Assembly (NCBI RefSeq): GCF_000821305.1
Contig: NZ_CCXK01000013.1
Location: forward strand, 248,001-312,000
DNA: 64,000 bases
Reading direction: 5' to 3'
Source of the DNA: Clostridium culturomicium
GTDB lineage: Bacteria > Bacillota > Clostridia > Clostridiales > Clostridiaceae
The notes beneath the pieces are model-generated. The model did not search any database. It saw only the letters and a list, made by a program, of their open reading frames with translations, and was not told the DNA's origin. Position 1 is the first letter of the stretch. Each line of letters opens with the position of its first letter. Made by a program: the position numbers and the translations under genes. Shown here in pieces: positions 19,001 to 25,393 of the stretch.

Positions 19001-19314
19001 AAATGATTAATAAGTTGCCAGCTAAATTAAATTTAAAGGATAAAGATTTAGTTGTTAAAGCAAGAAAAGCATATGAAGCTTTAACAGAGGCACAGAAAGA
19101 ACTGGTTTCTAAAAAGCTGGTTGATAAGCTTGTAAAGGCTGAAAAAGATATTAAGAAGCTTGAAGAAGCTGCAAATAAACCAACTAAACCTGGCCTTCCA
19201 CAAACAGGTGCAAGTCCAGTTAAACCATTATATTTTGGTACAGCTATATTATTAATAGGTCTTGGAGCATTAGTTTTTAAGAAAAGAAATAATACAGATA
19301 AGAAGGCTCAATAA
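13084..19314 (+). CDS. Giant LPXTG-anchored surface protein: PHP-type metallohydrolase fused to a 5'-nucleotidase
   Basis: A 2076-residue surface protein, start ATG 13084 after AAGGAGGGG. In order: signal peptide (1-34, cut after V-L-A); jelly-roll-like domain (about 38-182); Pro-Val-Asp linker with three PPVD repeats (186-203); OB-fold domain (205-300); Ig-like domain (390-485); PHP/CehA-type phosphoesterase starting H-S-H-T near residue 504, with T-D-H-S near 538; Ig/CARDB-like domain (840-935); GATase-like region (945-1205); second OB fold (1217-1410); calcineurin-type 5'-nucleotidase with H-T-N-D-S-H (about 1419), G-N-H-D (1487) and G-H-S-H (1619); 5'-nucleotidase C-terminal domain (1700-1880); two 65-residue helical repeats (1896-2030); sortase signal LPQTG (2038-2042), membrane helix and basic tail. 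It likely degrades extracellular nucleotides or other phosphoesters at the cell wall. Confidence 0.9.
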   Translation: MYKLSKSKRKLLSLFVAFTMVLGLISTPYKVVLAEGTQEKIIFEEGFTGDKNRIFASEGWILNPEAMAGYDSNTNFGVEKPSAKLEKTGMYIESPGFTLEADGTLTFWAKGQNNLANSELYVKAFKDGSWDTLDTLSAENGKLTANQVSNATVVIPKQYTKIRLEYKKGTSNVSIDDIKLVGIDGGSGPVDPPVDPPVDPPVEGNIISIAEARTKTDTVKVKGIITFKEVSGTSSFNYAIQDGTAGIALRGKDDLKVGDEVTVEGPVGAYNGLVQIQYSSINQNSSNNTLPTPKEVKIADIIDNDGGEKYESQRVKFTNVTIGEIVTGGSTTITDNDGKTANIYKIPELTDIVKNNKIDVIGVCSQFATSGIGGYQIRVASATDIVKSTVVPEVDTKGPELVVVSPGSLTTTDVRQPIKISYEDPSGVSMDSLAITFDGTDVKGKCEITDKYIIYNPAEDLSIGKHKVSITLNDTLGNVGKLEVEIEVKEKVNVDGLNIYFGQLHSHTNISDGEGSIEDAYKYAKESAGVDFLAVTDHSNSLENDTKASMADGSVSPEWVNAKNTAKKYSDSNFLGVYAYEMTWSNGTGHMNTFNTPGFESRNKEGLKNSDAKALENYYNILKEYPASISQWNHPGKTFGDFNDFALYDPQIDNVVNLIEVGNGEGQVHGSGYFPSYDFYTRALDKGWHVSPTNNQDNHKGKWGNANTARTVVLSDNLTEEGLYDALRNMRTYATEDENLSIVYTLNDEVMGSMLSDKPSEVKIKVEVKDADAENIGKVSVIVNGGAVADSKIINANEGIVEFTLPADYSYYYIRVEQEDKDTAVTAPVWVGAVEKAGISKSEASTSMPLKGEELTINTSIYNNEDYPMTVKSMEYSIDGNVINTSAEEFEVKSLGTKQYSFKYTPKAAGSFNVNVKMTAVINGVEKTYTGVVKLKVTDPSVISRVVVDATHFNDYVAGYYANSMNNFTKIANSDNFDVRIEKNKITDEILKDAQLLIITAPAKKAGNVGGVPYQPQTFSDEFISTVKRYADNGGTVIVTGIADYQDGIGEFASSTQVNKLLAAIGATTRINNDEVVDDVTNSGQPYRLKFKNINTDSQYLSGVVSEQEYSFYSGCSVALDKAAVETGKADWLVKGHETTYSFDSNKNTTGVAVPKGEVVALASEKLASGANVFVAGTIFMSNFEVQASLDNYGDLQYSNYNIIMNVLDSVKKEVAVTPISEVRNADMGTVFCIEGYVTAGTNEGNAFFDTIYVQDETAGINIFPVAGIDLQVGQKVRIIGSVSAYEGEKQINQSSIEVLDEVKIMEPTKMTTNAATLEANKGLLVSVTGKVMSIGENNSGAMILNDGSGDVRVFLNGYVGSSDGSIEVGKFNSNIKVGDTVTAIGLASTDPEGPRIRVRDSKEVSLVQSRESEITILHTNDSHGRVKADSSIIGIDTISAIKKSMPNSLLVDAGDTLHGLPFATLNKGADIVNLMKLAGYDLMAPGNHDFNYGYERLLELATLATEGENGFNIISANVLKDNNPILLPNKIKEVNGVKVGFFGLTSPETTYKTNPNNVKGLDFADPILTAKQQVEDLKAQGAEVIIALAHIGTDEATEIRSDMVAEAVDGIDVIIDGHSHSTYPEGYVTNNGTLIASTGQYEGSLGKVSLVVDNETKEVKVKTAALISKDQALAYTPDSVVTDEIKSIDKEQSAGLLEVVGKNLTLLNGVREDVRSKETNLGNLIQDSMLYETGAQIAISNGGNIRANIDVGDITKGEIITVLPFGNYIVTKYLTGAQVKEVLEFAVSKSPAVNPAFAHVAGIKFSYDESKPEGQRIIEITMDGKKLDMEKKYLVATNDFLAVGGDNYPCFKDIPTENEFGAMEEALADYIKSLGEVNYEVEGRITKDTFENVANKEAAAAVTDLINALPESVTLKDKDLVVSARTAYDNLTEAQKALVSEEIVRRLLEAESEIKKLEEAEKDQKAADAVIEMINKLPAKLNLKDKDLVVKARKAYEALTEAQKELVSKKLVDKLVKAEKDIKKLEEAANKPTKPGLPQTGASPVKPLYFGTAILLIGLGALVFKKRNNTDKKAQ

Positions 19315-19325
19315 TAAATAAAAAA

Positions 19326-19362
19326 ATAGAAGGCAGACGTTAAGACTGCCTTCTATTTTTTT
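19326..19362 (+). terminator. Rho-independent terminator of the giant surface protein gene
   Basis: Stem ATAGAAGGCAG at 19326-19336 with CTGCCTTCTAT at 19346-19356, then a T run. It is symmetrical and may also serve the convergent gene ending at 19373. Confidence 0.88.
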
Positions 19363-19372
19363 GAAATTGATG

Positions 19373-19693
19373 TTATTTTTTTATATCTATTATGTTTTGA
19401 ACTAATGCCTTGCATCTTCCGCATGCTGAACCAGCACCAGTAATTTCAGCAACCTTATCAGTAGTATCAGCTCCGTTATTTACAGCATCAAGTACTGCCT
19501 CTAAAGAAACATTTTTACATCCACATACTGAAGCAAGAATTTTTTCTATTTCTCCAGCACATCTTCCACAACCAGTAGCAGCGCCAGTCATATCTTTAAT
19601 TTCATCTAAAGTACGTGCTCCGGCAATCATAGCTTTTCTAATATCAATATAACTAACGTTTTTACATCTACAAACGATTCTATCTCCAGCCAT
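19373..19693 (-). CDS. Tandem BFD-like [2Fe-2S]-binding protein
   Basis: A 106-residue protein made of two copies of the bacterioferritin-associated ferredoxin (BFD) domain. Each carries the four-cysteine pattern C-x-C...C-x-x-C: C8, C10, C42 and C45 in the first copy; C57, C59, C91 and C94 in the second. BFD domains bind one [2Fe-2S] cluster through a compact helix-turn-helix fold, and act alone as ferredoxins or as modules in nitrite reductases and oxidoreductases. Two clusters per chain would allow intramolecular electron transfer. GGAGG precedes the ATG; there is no partner gene in the transcription unit. Confidence 0.88.
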   Translation of the reverse strand: MAGDRIVCRCKNVSYIDIRKAMIAGARTLDEIKDMTGAATGCGRCAGEIEKILASVCGCKNVSLEAVLDAVNNGADTTDKVAEITGAGSACGRCKALVQNIIDIKK

Positions 19694-19978
19694 TATTAAA
19701 ACCTCCGTAATAATTATTATTTGTTAATCATTATTATAATTTAAAGTTATAATAAAATCAACAAAAGAATTTAGCAAGTTCATCATTAATTAAATAGGAA
19801 TTCTAAGGATAATAATTTAACAAGTTATTACCGTTAGTAGAATAAATATAATCCATACATGGAAATATATTGAAAGTAAGAGGTGATTAGATTATACTTA
19901 GAACAATGAAGTTATAAGTGAATTATATTTAAATATTTTATTATAAGGCAAAAGTTATGTAAAGGGTGTATCAAGATA

Positions 19979-20794
19979 ATGGTGGCAATAATGATAATTT
20001 TATTTTTAGCAGCAATAATTATATTTTTAATATATCCTAAAAGGTGTACTAAAACACAAGAAATGATATTAGATGGCGTAAACTATGCTCATAGAGGGTT
20101 ACATTCTAAAGATAAATCTGTGCCTGAAAATAGTATTTCTGCGTTTAGACTGGCAGTCGAAAAAGGATATGGAATAGAACTAGATGTGATTCTTTCAAAA
20201 GATGGAGAAGTTATGGTATTTCACGATGATACATTAGAAAGGATATGTGGAATATCAAGAAACTTTGAAGAATGTACTTTAAGGGAACTTAAGCAGATGA
20301 AGTTATGCAATACAGCAGAAGAGATACCAACTTTTCAAGAAGTATTGAACATAGTTGATGAGAAAGTACCAATTATAATAGAAGTTAAATCTGGAAAAAG
20401 AAATAAAGAGTTGTGTGAAAAGGTATTAGATCATGTAAGAGAGTATAAGGGTGACTATTGTATAGAAAGCTTTAATCCATTTATAGTTTTGTGGTTCAGA
20501 AAAAATTCACCACAAATTATGAGAGGCCAATTAATGATGGATAGGAAAAGATATAAAAATGTTCCTAAATGGATGGGGTTTGTAATGAGTAATGCTCTTG
20601 CTAATGTTATATCAAGACCAAACTTTATTGCATATGGGACAGGTAAAAAAAGTTTTCTATTAAGAAGTTCAGAGAGACTTGGAGCTATGAAGGTAGTTTG
20701 GACAGTGAATGATACCTTAAATTATAGAAAATATGAAGAAGAAAATCATGCAGTTATTTTTGAGTATTATGAACCAAAATCAAAATATAGATAA
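19979..20794 (+). CDS. Membrane-anchored glycerophosphodiester phosphodiesterase
   Basis: A 271-residue protein with an N-terminal membrane helix (residues 2-19) and a GDPD TIM-barrel: A-H-R-G near residue 37, P-E-N-S near 48, E-L-D-V near 64 and the second catalytic His in F-H-D-D-T-L near 80. This enzyme class hydrolyses glycerophosphodiesters such as glycerophosphocholine or lipoteichoic-acid-type units to glycerol-3-phosphate and an alcohol. The ribosome binding site (AAAGGG) is somewhat far from ATG 19979; ATG 19991 is an alternative start that would still leave the helix. Confidence 0.87.
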   Translation: MVAIMIILFLAAIIIFLIYPKRCTKTQEMILDGVNYAHRGLHSKDKSVPENSISAFRLAVEKGYGIELDVILSKDGEVMVFHDDTLERICGISRNFEECTLRELKQMKLCNTAEEIPTFQEVLNIVDEKVPIIIEVKSGKRNKELCEKVLDHVREYKGDYCIESFNPFIVLWFRKNSPQIMRGQLMMDRKRYKNVPKWMGFVMSNALANVISRPNFIAYGTGKKSFLLRSSERLGAMKVVWTVNDTLNYRKYEEENHAVIFEYYEPKSKYR

Positions 20795-20936
20795 AATATA
20801 TTAAAAACAAGCATAATAAGTTTTAGACTGCACATAATATGATTGGGAAGCTGGATTGCCCTAATATAAATAGGAAAATGTATAAAGCATATAGTTCTTT
20901 AATTCATATCTTCTATTTGTTTTGTCAAAGAATCGG

Positions 20937-20972
20937 GAAAAGCAGAAAGACGCGAACCTTTCTGCTTTTTAT
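20937..20972 (+). terminator. Rho-independent terminator
   Basis: Stem AGCAGAAAG (20941-20949) with CTTTCTGCT (20958-20966) extended by A-T pairs, followed by a T run. Confidence 0.85.
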
Positions 20973-21012
20973 TTTTGTTGAATAAAATGTAAGCATGACC
21001 ATCAATCCACTT

Positions 21013-21041
21013 TTGACAAGGTTATAGACAGGTGATATCAT
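21013..21041 (+). promoter_or_regulatory. SigA promoter upstream of the small membrane protein gene
   Basis: TTGACA (21013-21018), 17-base spacer, TATCAT (21036-21041), 93 bases before the start. Confidence 0.68.
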
Positions 21042-21133
21042 ACTAAATAATCAGATAATTCTTTAATTTGATTAATTTTAAATATTTTAAATTATTTGTT
21101 TATTCGTTTGTGTTTATATGAGGGGGAAGAGTT

Positions 21134-21424
21134 ATGGGAATGAAGGTTGAAAGAGTAAGTATCATTGGAGTAAGTGGAATAATTAGTGTTTTGGTAACAT
21201 TTTTATTAGTATCAGTTTTAGCTCAAGTAATATTTATTCTGGGGATAGATGTAAATGTGCAAAATGAAATAATTCAAGTGGTATGCAATGCTAATGATTT
21301 ACAAGTTCATTTATCTGGAATTATAAATATAGCAATATTTATAATTGGTTGTGTAATAGGAAATTTAATAACTAGAGAGACATATTTAAAATCATCAATT
21401 AAGAACTATAGTAGTAGTTTATAA
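21134..21424 (+). CDS. Small two-helix membrane protein, unknown function
   Basis: A 96-residue protein with hydrophobic helices at about residues 10-38 and 62-80, separated by a polar loop of 25 residues. GAGGGGG precedes the ATG at 21134. No family was recognised. It has its own promoter and terminator, so it is an independent unit. Confidence 0.65.
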   Translation: MGMKVERVSIIGVSGIISVLVTFLLVSVLAQVIFILGIDVNVQNEIIQVVCNANDLQVHLSGIINIAIFIIGCVIGNLITRETYLKSSIKNYSSSL

Positions 21425-21427
21425 AAA

Positions 21428-21466
21428 ACCTCCATGAGGTACTGTAATACTTCATGGAGATTTTTT
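21428..21466 (+). terminator. Terminator between convergent genes
   Basis: A 12-bp stem beginning CTCCATGA at 21430 and closing TCATGGAG near 21459, with T run on the plus strand and A run before it, so it can act on both strands. Confidence 0.85.
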
Positions 21467-21479
21467 ATAATAATAATTA

Positions 21480-22175
21480 CTAATTTAGAGATTCAAGTAA
21501 TTCTTTAAGTTCCTGTAAGGTTGATACTTCATAAGTAGGTATTATATTCTTTGTGTTTTGGATTTTGTTTGGATTATACCAGCAGGTATCAATTCCAAAG
21601 TTTATACCACCTTGGATATCAGAGGTTAAACTATCTCCAACCATTAATACCTTAGATTTATCAAAATGATTAATATTATTTAGTGCAAGTTCAAATATCT
21701 TAGGATTTGGTTTTGAAACTTTTGCTTCTTCTGAAATAATGATGGATTCAAAATGATTAGCAATAGCTGACTTTCTAATTCTTTTATTTTGAACATCACT
21801 AAGGCCATTAGTTACTATTGAAAGCTTATAATTGTTTCTTAAATCCTCAATTAGAGTTGAAGCACCTTCAAATAAAAATGAACCATCAGCTAAGTGATTC
21901 ATATAAGCTTTTGCTAGAAGTTCAGCTTTAATATTAAGTTGAATACTTTTACGTAATCTTTCAAATCTATCAATTTTAAGCTTTTCTTGAGTAATTAATC
22001 CTTCTTCGAATTCTTTCCATATGACAGTGTTTATATCTTGATATATTTTTAAATGATAGTTTTCATCATAGCTTACGCCAAATTCCAACATTGTGTTTTT
22101 AAAGGCTTCTTTTTCTGATTTCTTAAAGTCAAATAATGTTTCATCTGCATCAAAAATTATAATTTCGTATTTCAT
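21480..22175 (-). CDS. YjjG-type HAD hydrolase (noncanonical pyrimidine nucleotidase family)
   Basis: A 231-residue HAD phosphatase. Motif I is F-D-A-D-E-T-L (D9 nucleophile, D11 acid), motif II lies in S-I-V-T-N-G, and motif IV is G-D-S-L-T-S-D-I-Q-G-G near residue 175. The cap insertion and the F-D-A-D-E-T-L-F-D-F start fit the YjjG group, which dephosphorylates damaged or noncanonical pyrimidine nucleotides. The ATG at 22175 is preferred over the one four codons upstream, because GGGGGA overlaps that earlier ATG and no ribosome binding site lies before it. Confidence 0.85.
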   Translation of the reverse strand: MKYEIIIFDADETLFDFKKSEKEAFKNTMLEFGVSYDENYHLKIYQDINTVIWKEFEEGLITQEKLKIDRFERLRKSIQLNIKAELLAKAYMNHLADGSFLFEGASTLIEDLRNNYKLSIVTNGLSDVQNKRIRKSAIANHFESIIISEEAKVSKPNPKIFELALNNINHFDKSKVLMVGDSLTSDIQGGINFGIDTCWYNPNKIQNTKNIIPTYEVSTLQELKELLESLN

Positions 22176-22332
22176 TTTATCCCCCATAGTTAGATTATAT
22201 TTTAAATTAGCTTTATTAAGTATTTTAGCATAAGTTTACTTGTAAGTATCATAAAACTTTAATCATTAACTACTTAAAAGGATTTATTTCATGTATAATG
22301 ATATAAAATATAAAGATTAAGGAAATACGGAT

Positions 22333-23259
22333 ATGATAAAGAAATATTTTTATAATATAAACTATGCTGAAAATGAATGTGATATATGTAGAATGGAACT
22401 AAAATATTTGTTTGGAGAAGATATTAAAAAGAAAAATATATTATCACATGTTAATGTGAAGATGGGAAGGAGCCCTTTTCTTAAAGAAAAGATTGAAATT
22501 ATTATCCGAAAAAATTCTTTGAGGGAAATAATAGACGAAATAAGTGAAACAAACTTAATTTGTGAGTCTTATAAGGTTGTTTATGTAAAACATGATGGAC
22601 AAACGGTTCAATATGGGGATAGGATTGAAGCTGTAAAAGCTGTTGGTACAGCTATCACTGGCAAGGCAGAAATGCATAACCCTAAAATAGTATATGGAAT
22701 TACTCAGATAGATGACAAGTGGATTTTTGGAAAATATGAAAGGGATGATTGTAAGTGGCATAGTCATGATAAGAAGTTACATTCCTATTCTAATGCAATA
22801 GGATTAAGATTATCCAGAGCTTTAATTAATATTGCTGTTGGAAATGATTTAAGTTTAACGATAATAGACCCATGTTGTGGTGTTGGGACAGTAATAATTG
22901 ATGGATTATCAATGGGGATAAACATTAAAGGATTTGAAAAAAATAAACAGATTGCTCGAAATGCAAAAGAAAATTTAAGCCATTTTGGATATGAAAATGT
23001 TATTACAACAAGTGATATGAGAACTATAAAGGAAAAATTTGATGTAGCTATAGTGGATTTGCCTTATGGAGTTTTTACACCTATAACTGAAAAAGAACAA
23101 GAGGAGATTATAGAGACAACAAGAAAGATTGCTGAGAAAGTCATTTTTGTTACTTTTGATAATATGGATGAAATTATTGAAGAAGCTGGGTTTCAAATTG
23201 TTGATAAGTGTTCCATTTCAAAGGGTAACTTTACAAGGTGGATAAATATATGTGAGTAA
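22333..23259 (+). CDS. TRM11-like SAM-dependent RNA methyltransferase
   Basis: A 308-residue protein. The N-terminal half resembles a THUMP-like RNA-binding region, and the C-terminal half is a Rossmann methyltransferase with motif I D-P-C-C-G-V-G-T (about 179-186) and the catalytic D-L-P-Y-G (about 242-246), the D/N-P-P-Y equivalent of N2-guanine methyltransferases. Related enzymes (Trm11, Trm14) methylate G10 or G6 of tRNA. The exact RNA target is inferred, not seen. AAGGA lies upstream of the ATG. Confidence 0.82.
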   Translation: MIKKYFYNINYAENECDICRMELKYLFGEDIKKKNILSHVNVKMGRSPFLKEKIEIIIRKNSLREIIDEISETNLICESYKVVYVKHDGQTVQYGDRIEAVKAVGTAITGKAEMHNPKIVYGITQIDDKWIFGKYERDDCKWHSHDKKLHSYSNAIGLRLSRALINIAVGNDLSLTIIDPCCGVGTVIIDGLSMGINIKGFEKNKQIARNAKENLSHFGYENVITTSDMRTIKEKFDVAIVDLPYGVFTPITEKEQEEIIETTRKIAEKVIFVTFDNMDEIIEEAGFQIVDKCSISKGNFTRWINICE

Positions 23260-23270
23260 TAAAAAAGAAA

Positions 23271-23310
23271 AGGCGTGGTATAGAATTAGGATTTCTATGC
23301 CACGCCTGAT
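23271..23310 (+). terminator. Bidirectional terminator between convergent genes
   Basis: A 15-bp stem, 23271-23285 with 23293-23307, flanked by A-rich sequence on the left and T-rich on the right. It serves the methyltransferase gene and the minus-strand cysteine-rich gene. Confidence 0.85.
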
Positions 23311-23372
23311 TTATTTAATTATGATAGACTAGTCTTTTATTGAGATGCATGTAATTGTTCTAAAATTGCATT

Positions 23373-23609
23373 TTACCAGAAGAGGCCACCACGGTTGCCA
23401 CAACAATCACGGCCTATTCCTCCAAAGCCGCCGAATAGCAATAGAAGAATTAGCCATGAGTTATTACCACCAAATCCACATCCATTTCCGCATCCAACGT
23501 TAGAACATGAATTACAACAATTGTTTGTCATTGGTGTACAGCAATAATTTGTACAGCAGTTGCAATTGCATCCGCAGTTACATCTACAAGAATTTCTATG
23601 ACTACTCAT
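23373..23609 (-). CDS. Small cysteine/glycine-rich protein with C-terminal hydrophobic segment, probably sporulation-related
   Basis: A 78-residue protein. ATG 23609 is chosen because AGAGAGG lies at the right distance; the longer open frame upstream has no start signal. Residues 1-45 contain about 15 Cys in C-x-C and C-C pairs with Asn, Ser and Thr, then a Gly-rich stretch, then N-S-W-L-I-L-L-L-L-F-G-G-F-G-G and a last C-C. The layout (low-complexity head, NSWL-hydrophobic tail) matches the protein at 23893-24093. Small Cys- or Gly-rich proteins of this shape occur in spore coats, but a function cannot be assigned. Confidence 0.6.
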   Translation of the reverse strand: MSSHRNSCRCNCGCNCNCCTNYCCTPMTNNCCNSCSNVGCGNGCGFGGNNSWLILLLLFGGFGGIGRDCCGNRGGLFW

Positions 23610-23707
23610 ATATATTACCTCTCTTTTAATAGACTTCCAGCTAGACATGGAAGCACGGGGAAAGCATACAGAACAAAAGTCCTGATAGAATATTAAGAAT
23701 ACATTCA

Positions 23708-23755
23708 AACATATATTCCTAATACCATAATATTAAACACATTAATTTTGGGAAC
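23708..23755 (-). promoter_or_regulatory. Shared 46-base upstream element, copy 1
   Basis: On the minus strand this segment aligns with 24257-24303 over about 46 bases, with identical blocks TCCCAAAA at the 5' side and TATTAG-R-AATATAT at the 3' side. It ends about 100 bases before the Cys-rich protein start. Its position suggests a promoter for a sporulation sigma factor, which I infer only from the two protein types. Confidence 0.5.
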
Positions 23756-23775
23756 ATAATATTGATGAATTTTTA

Positions 23776-23818
23776 AAAAGACGGATTCTAGTATTTAATT
23801 AACTAGAATCCGTCTTAA
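23776..23818 (-). terminator. Rho-independent terminator of the Tyr/Asn-rich small gene
   Basis: A 15-bp stem, 23778-23792 with 23802-23816, with a T run on the minus strand. It separates the two small genes into independent transcripts. Confidence 0.85.
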
Positions 23819-23892
23819 AATATAAATTAGATTTTTAGTTTATAATGCAATTTAAAAATAAAAATAAATTATCATTTTATAACTGAAAACTT

Positions 23893-24093
23893 TTAGAAGA
23901 AGCAGAATCCACAGCCAAATCCAAATATAATTAGTAAAATCCATAACCAGCTGTTATCATTAAAACCACAATTACAGCCATAATTGTAAGGATTATAGTA
24001 AGAATATTGATTTGAATAATTGTATGGATTATAGTAACCATTAGTTGGATAGTTAGCATAATTGTAATTTTGATAATTATATCCACAAGACAT
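23893..24093 (-). CDS. Small Tyr/Asn-rich protein with C-terminal hydrophobic segment, probably sporulation-related
   Basis: A 66-residue protein preceded by GGGGGG. Residues 1-38 are almost only Tyr, Asn, Pro, Ser and Gly, with Y-N-Y and Y-N-P-Y-N-Y repeats; then C-N-C-G, and N-D-N-S-W-L-W-I-L-L-I-I-F-G-F-G-C-G-F at the end. The shared N-S-W-L plus hydrophobic Gly/Phe tail identifies it as a structural relative of the neighbouring Cys-rich protein. A coat or exosporium component capable of tyrosine cross-linking is a reasonable guess only. Confidence 0.6.
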   Translation of the reverse strand: MSCGYNYQNYNYANYPTNGYYNPYNYSNQYSYYNPYNYGCNCGFNDNSWLWILLIIFGFGCGFCFF

Positions 24094-24256
24094 ATATAAT
24101 ACCCCCCAATATTATATTTTCTAAGTTGTACTTAGAAAGTATTTAAACTTGAAGATTAAACAAGTATTTGTATTGAAATATATAGAAGACTCCTCTTCGT
24201 ATTCATTAAGGAGAGTAAGTTCATGTGTACAAACCTACGGTTTGGTCACTCACTTA

Positions 24257-24304
24257 AGTATATATTTCTAATATTATAGTATTAAGATTTATTGTTTTTG
24301 GGAC
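24257..24304 (-). promoter_or_regulatory. Shared 46-base upstream element, copy 2
   Basis: The counterpart of 23708-23755, about 164 bases upstream of the Tyr/Asn-rich gene. Between it and the start codon the leader can fold into a small hairpin (AAACC-GTA-GGTTT). Confidence 0.5.
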
Positions 24305-24333
24305 AAAAATGAGGAATATATTTTGTAATTAAA

Positions 24334-24374
24334 GAATAAAAGCACTGCATATATTGTTGCAATGCTTTTATTGC
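24334..24374 (-). terminator. Rho-independent terminator of the DtxR-type regulator gene
   Basis: An imperfect stem of AATAAAAGCATTGCA type overlapping the stop codon of the regulator gene, with a T-rich tail on the minus strand. Confidence 0.7.
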
Positions 24375-24847
24375 TTATGAAAATTATCTTTAAAATCCTT
24401 AAATTTAACTGCTATATCAGGGTTTTCTTCAATGAAGTCAACAAGCAAACGGAGGTTTTCAACAGTAGAGCTGCTTATTATATGTTCAATTAACTCAGTT
24501 TCAACTAGAACATCGTTTGATGAAGTTAAGAGTTTAAGAAATCTTTCAATTGTTGAATGTCTTTGTAGTAAAAATTGACCAATTTGAGAACCTAGATCAG
24601 TTAATGTAATTAACCCATACTTTTCATAATTTATTAATCCTAAGGCTCCTAATTTTTGCATCATTTTTGACACTGATGAATCACGGACATTTAATAAATC
24701 AGCTAATTTATTTATTCTAATAAATTCTTCACCGGAAAGGGTGTGTCTATATATCATTTCTAAATAATCTTCCATAGATGCTGTAAGCAATTTTTCATCA
24801 TAGGATTTTTGTTCATATCCACGAGCTGTAAGAAATTCATTACTCAT
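24368..24847 (-). CDS. DtxR/MntR-family metal-dependent transcriptional regulator
   Basis: A 159-residue protein with an N-terminal winged helix (S-M-E-D-Y-L-E-M-I-Y near residue 24, the recognition region V-R-D-S-S-V-S-K-M-M-Q-K-L near 55) and a helical dimerisation/metal domain with H-x-x-I-E-R-F-L near residue 98 and E-x-x-x-H near 118. It lacks the SH3 domain of full DtxR, like MntR and clostridial Feo-linked regulators. It is transcribed divergently from feoA-feoB, so iron-dependent control of ferrous iron uptake is likely; manganese sensing is the alternative. Confidence 0.85.
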   Translation of the reverse strand: MSNEFLTARGYEQKSYDEKLLTASMEDYLEMIYRHTLSGEEFIRINKLADLLNVRDSSVSKMMQKLGALGLINYEKYGLITLTDLGSQIGQFLLQRHSTIERFLKLLTSSNDVLVETELIEHIISSSTVENLRLLVDFIEENPDIAVKFKDFKDNFHKQ

Positions 24848-24992
24848 TTAATCACCACACATAATTTTTATAAATTGTAACAATAAAAGGGAAATTTACA
24901 TATGTTAGAGTAGGGAAAGAGTATTTCCTCCCTCTAAAAGTTATATTCATTGTAATTTATTTTTAGAACTTTAAGATTAAAATGTAGGTAAA

Positions 24993-25000
24993 TTAGGTTA
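24993..25000 (+). promoter_or_regulatory. Possible DtxR-type half-site before feoA
   Basis: TTAGGTTA matches the left half of the DtxR/IdeR operator consensus, but the right half is not conserved. GTAGGT-like repeats flank it. Weak evidence. Confidence 0.25.
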
Positions 25001-25035
25001 ATTAAGTAGGTGCTACAAAGGTAAGGAGTGTTAAA

Positions 25036-25293
25036 ATGATAAATGAAATAAATAAATATAATAAAATAGAGTCTTTAGACAGTTTACCATTAGGCGGAAG
25101 GTGTAGGGTTCAATATCTTGCATCTGATGGAAATATTAGAAGAAGAATGCTTGATCTAGGTATAATAAAAGATACTGAAATTGCAGCTTTAACCAAAAGT
25201 CCATCAGGAGATCCAGTGGCTTACTTAATTAGAGGTGCAGTAATAGCAATTAGAAAAGAAGATGCAGCTTTAATTTTCATTGAAACTATTTAA
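25036..25293 (+). CDS. feoA: FeoA ferrous iron transport accessory protein
   Basis: An 85-residue SH3-like protein with the FeoA signature: L-P-L-G-G-R-C-R-V near residue 20, R-R-M-L-D-L-G-I near 44 (turn typical of FeoA/DtxR SH3 domains) and a terminal V-I-A-I-R-K-E-D-A. FeoA binds FeoB and is required for full ferrous iron uptake. AAGGAG lies before the ATG. It is followed by an intrinsic-terminator-like hairpin and then feoB. Confidence 0.88.
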   Translation: MINEINKYNKIESLDSLPLGGRCRVQYLASDGNIRRRMLDLGIIKDTEIAALTKSPSGDPVAYLIRGAVIAIRKEDAALIFIETI

Positions 25294-25318
25294 TGCGGTT
25301 AAATATAGTGACTTATAG

Positions 25319-25359
25319 TTTCAAATTCTCGGATTAAATCTGAGAATTTGAAATTTTTC
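25319..25359 (+). terminator. Intercistronic terminator-like hairpin between feoA and feoB
   Basis: A 15-bp stem (TTCAAATTCTC arm from 25320, GAGAATTTGAA arm to 25352) followed by TTTTTCT. It could reduce feoB relative to feoA by partial termination. Confidence 0.78.
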
Positions 25360-25393
25360 TCTTCAATTTTAATCAATTTATTAGGAGGAATAT

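Larger units (their letters stand above)
20795..21133 (+). other. 339-base intergenic region
   Basis: Contains a terminator at 20937-20972 and a near-consensus promoter at 21013-21041. The 140 bases between the stop codon and the terminator contain only weak hairpins. Confidence 0.6.

Noticed and set aside
23610..23708. N-terminal extension of the cysteine-rich small protein to 111 residues
   Set aside because: No start signal at 23708; AGAGAGG before ATG 23609 and the composition change mark the real start. The extension overlaps the conserved upstream element.
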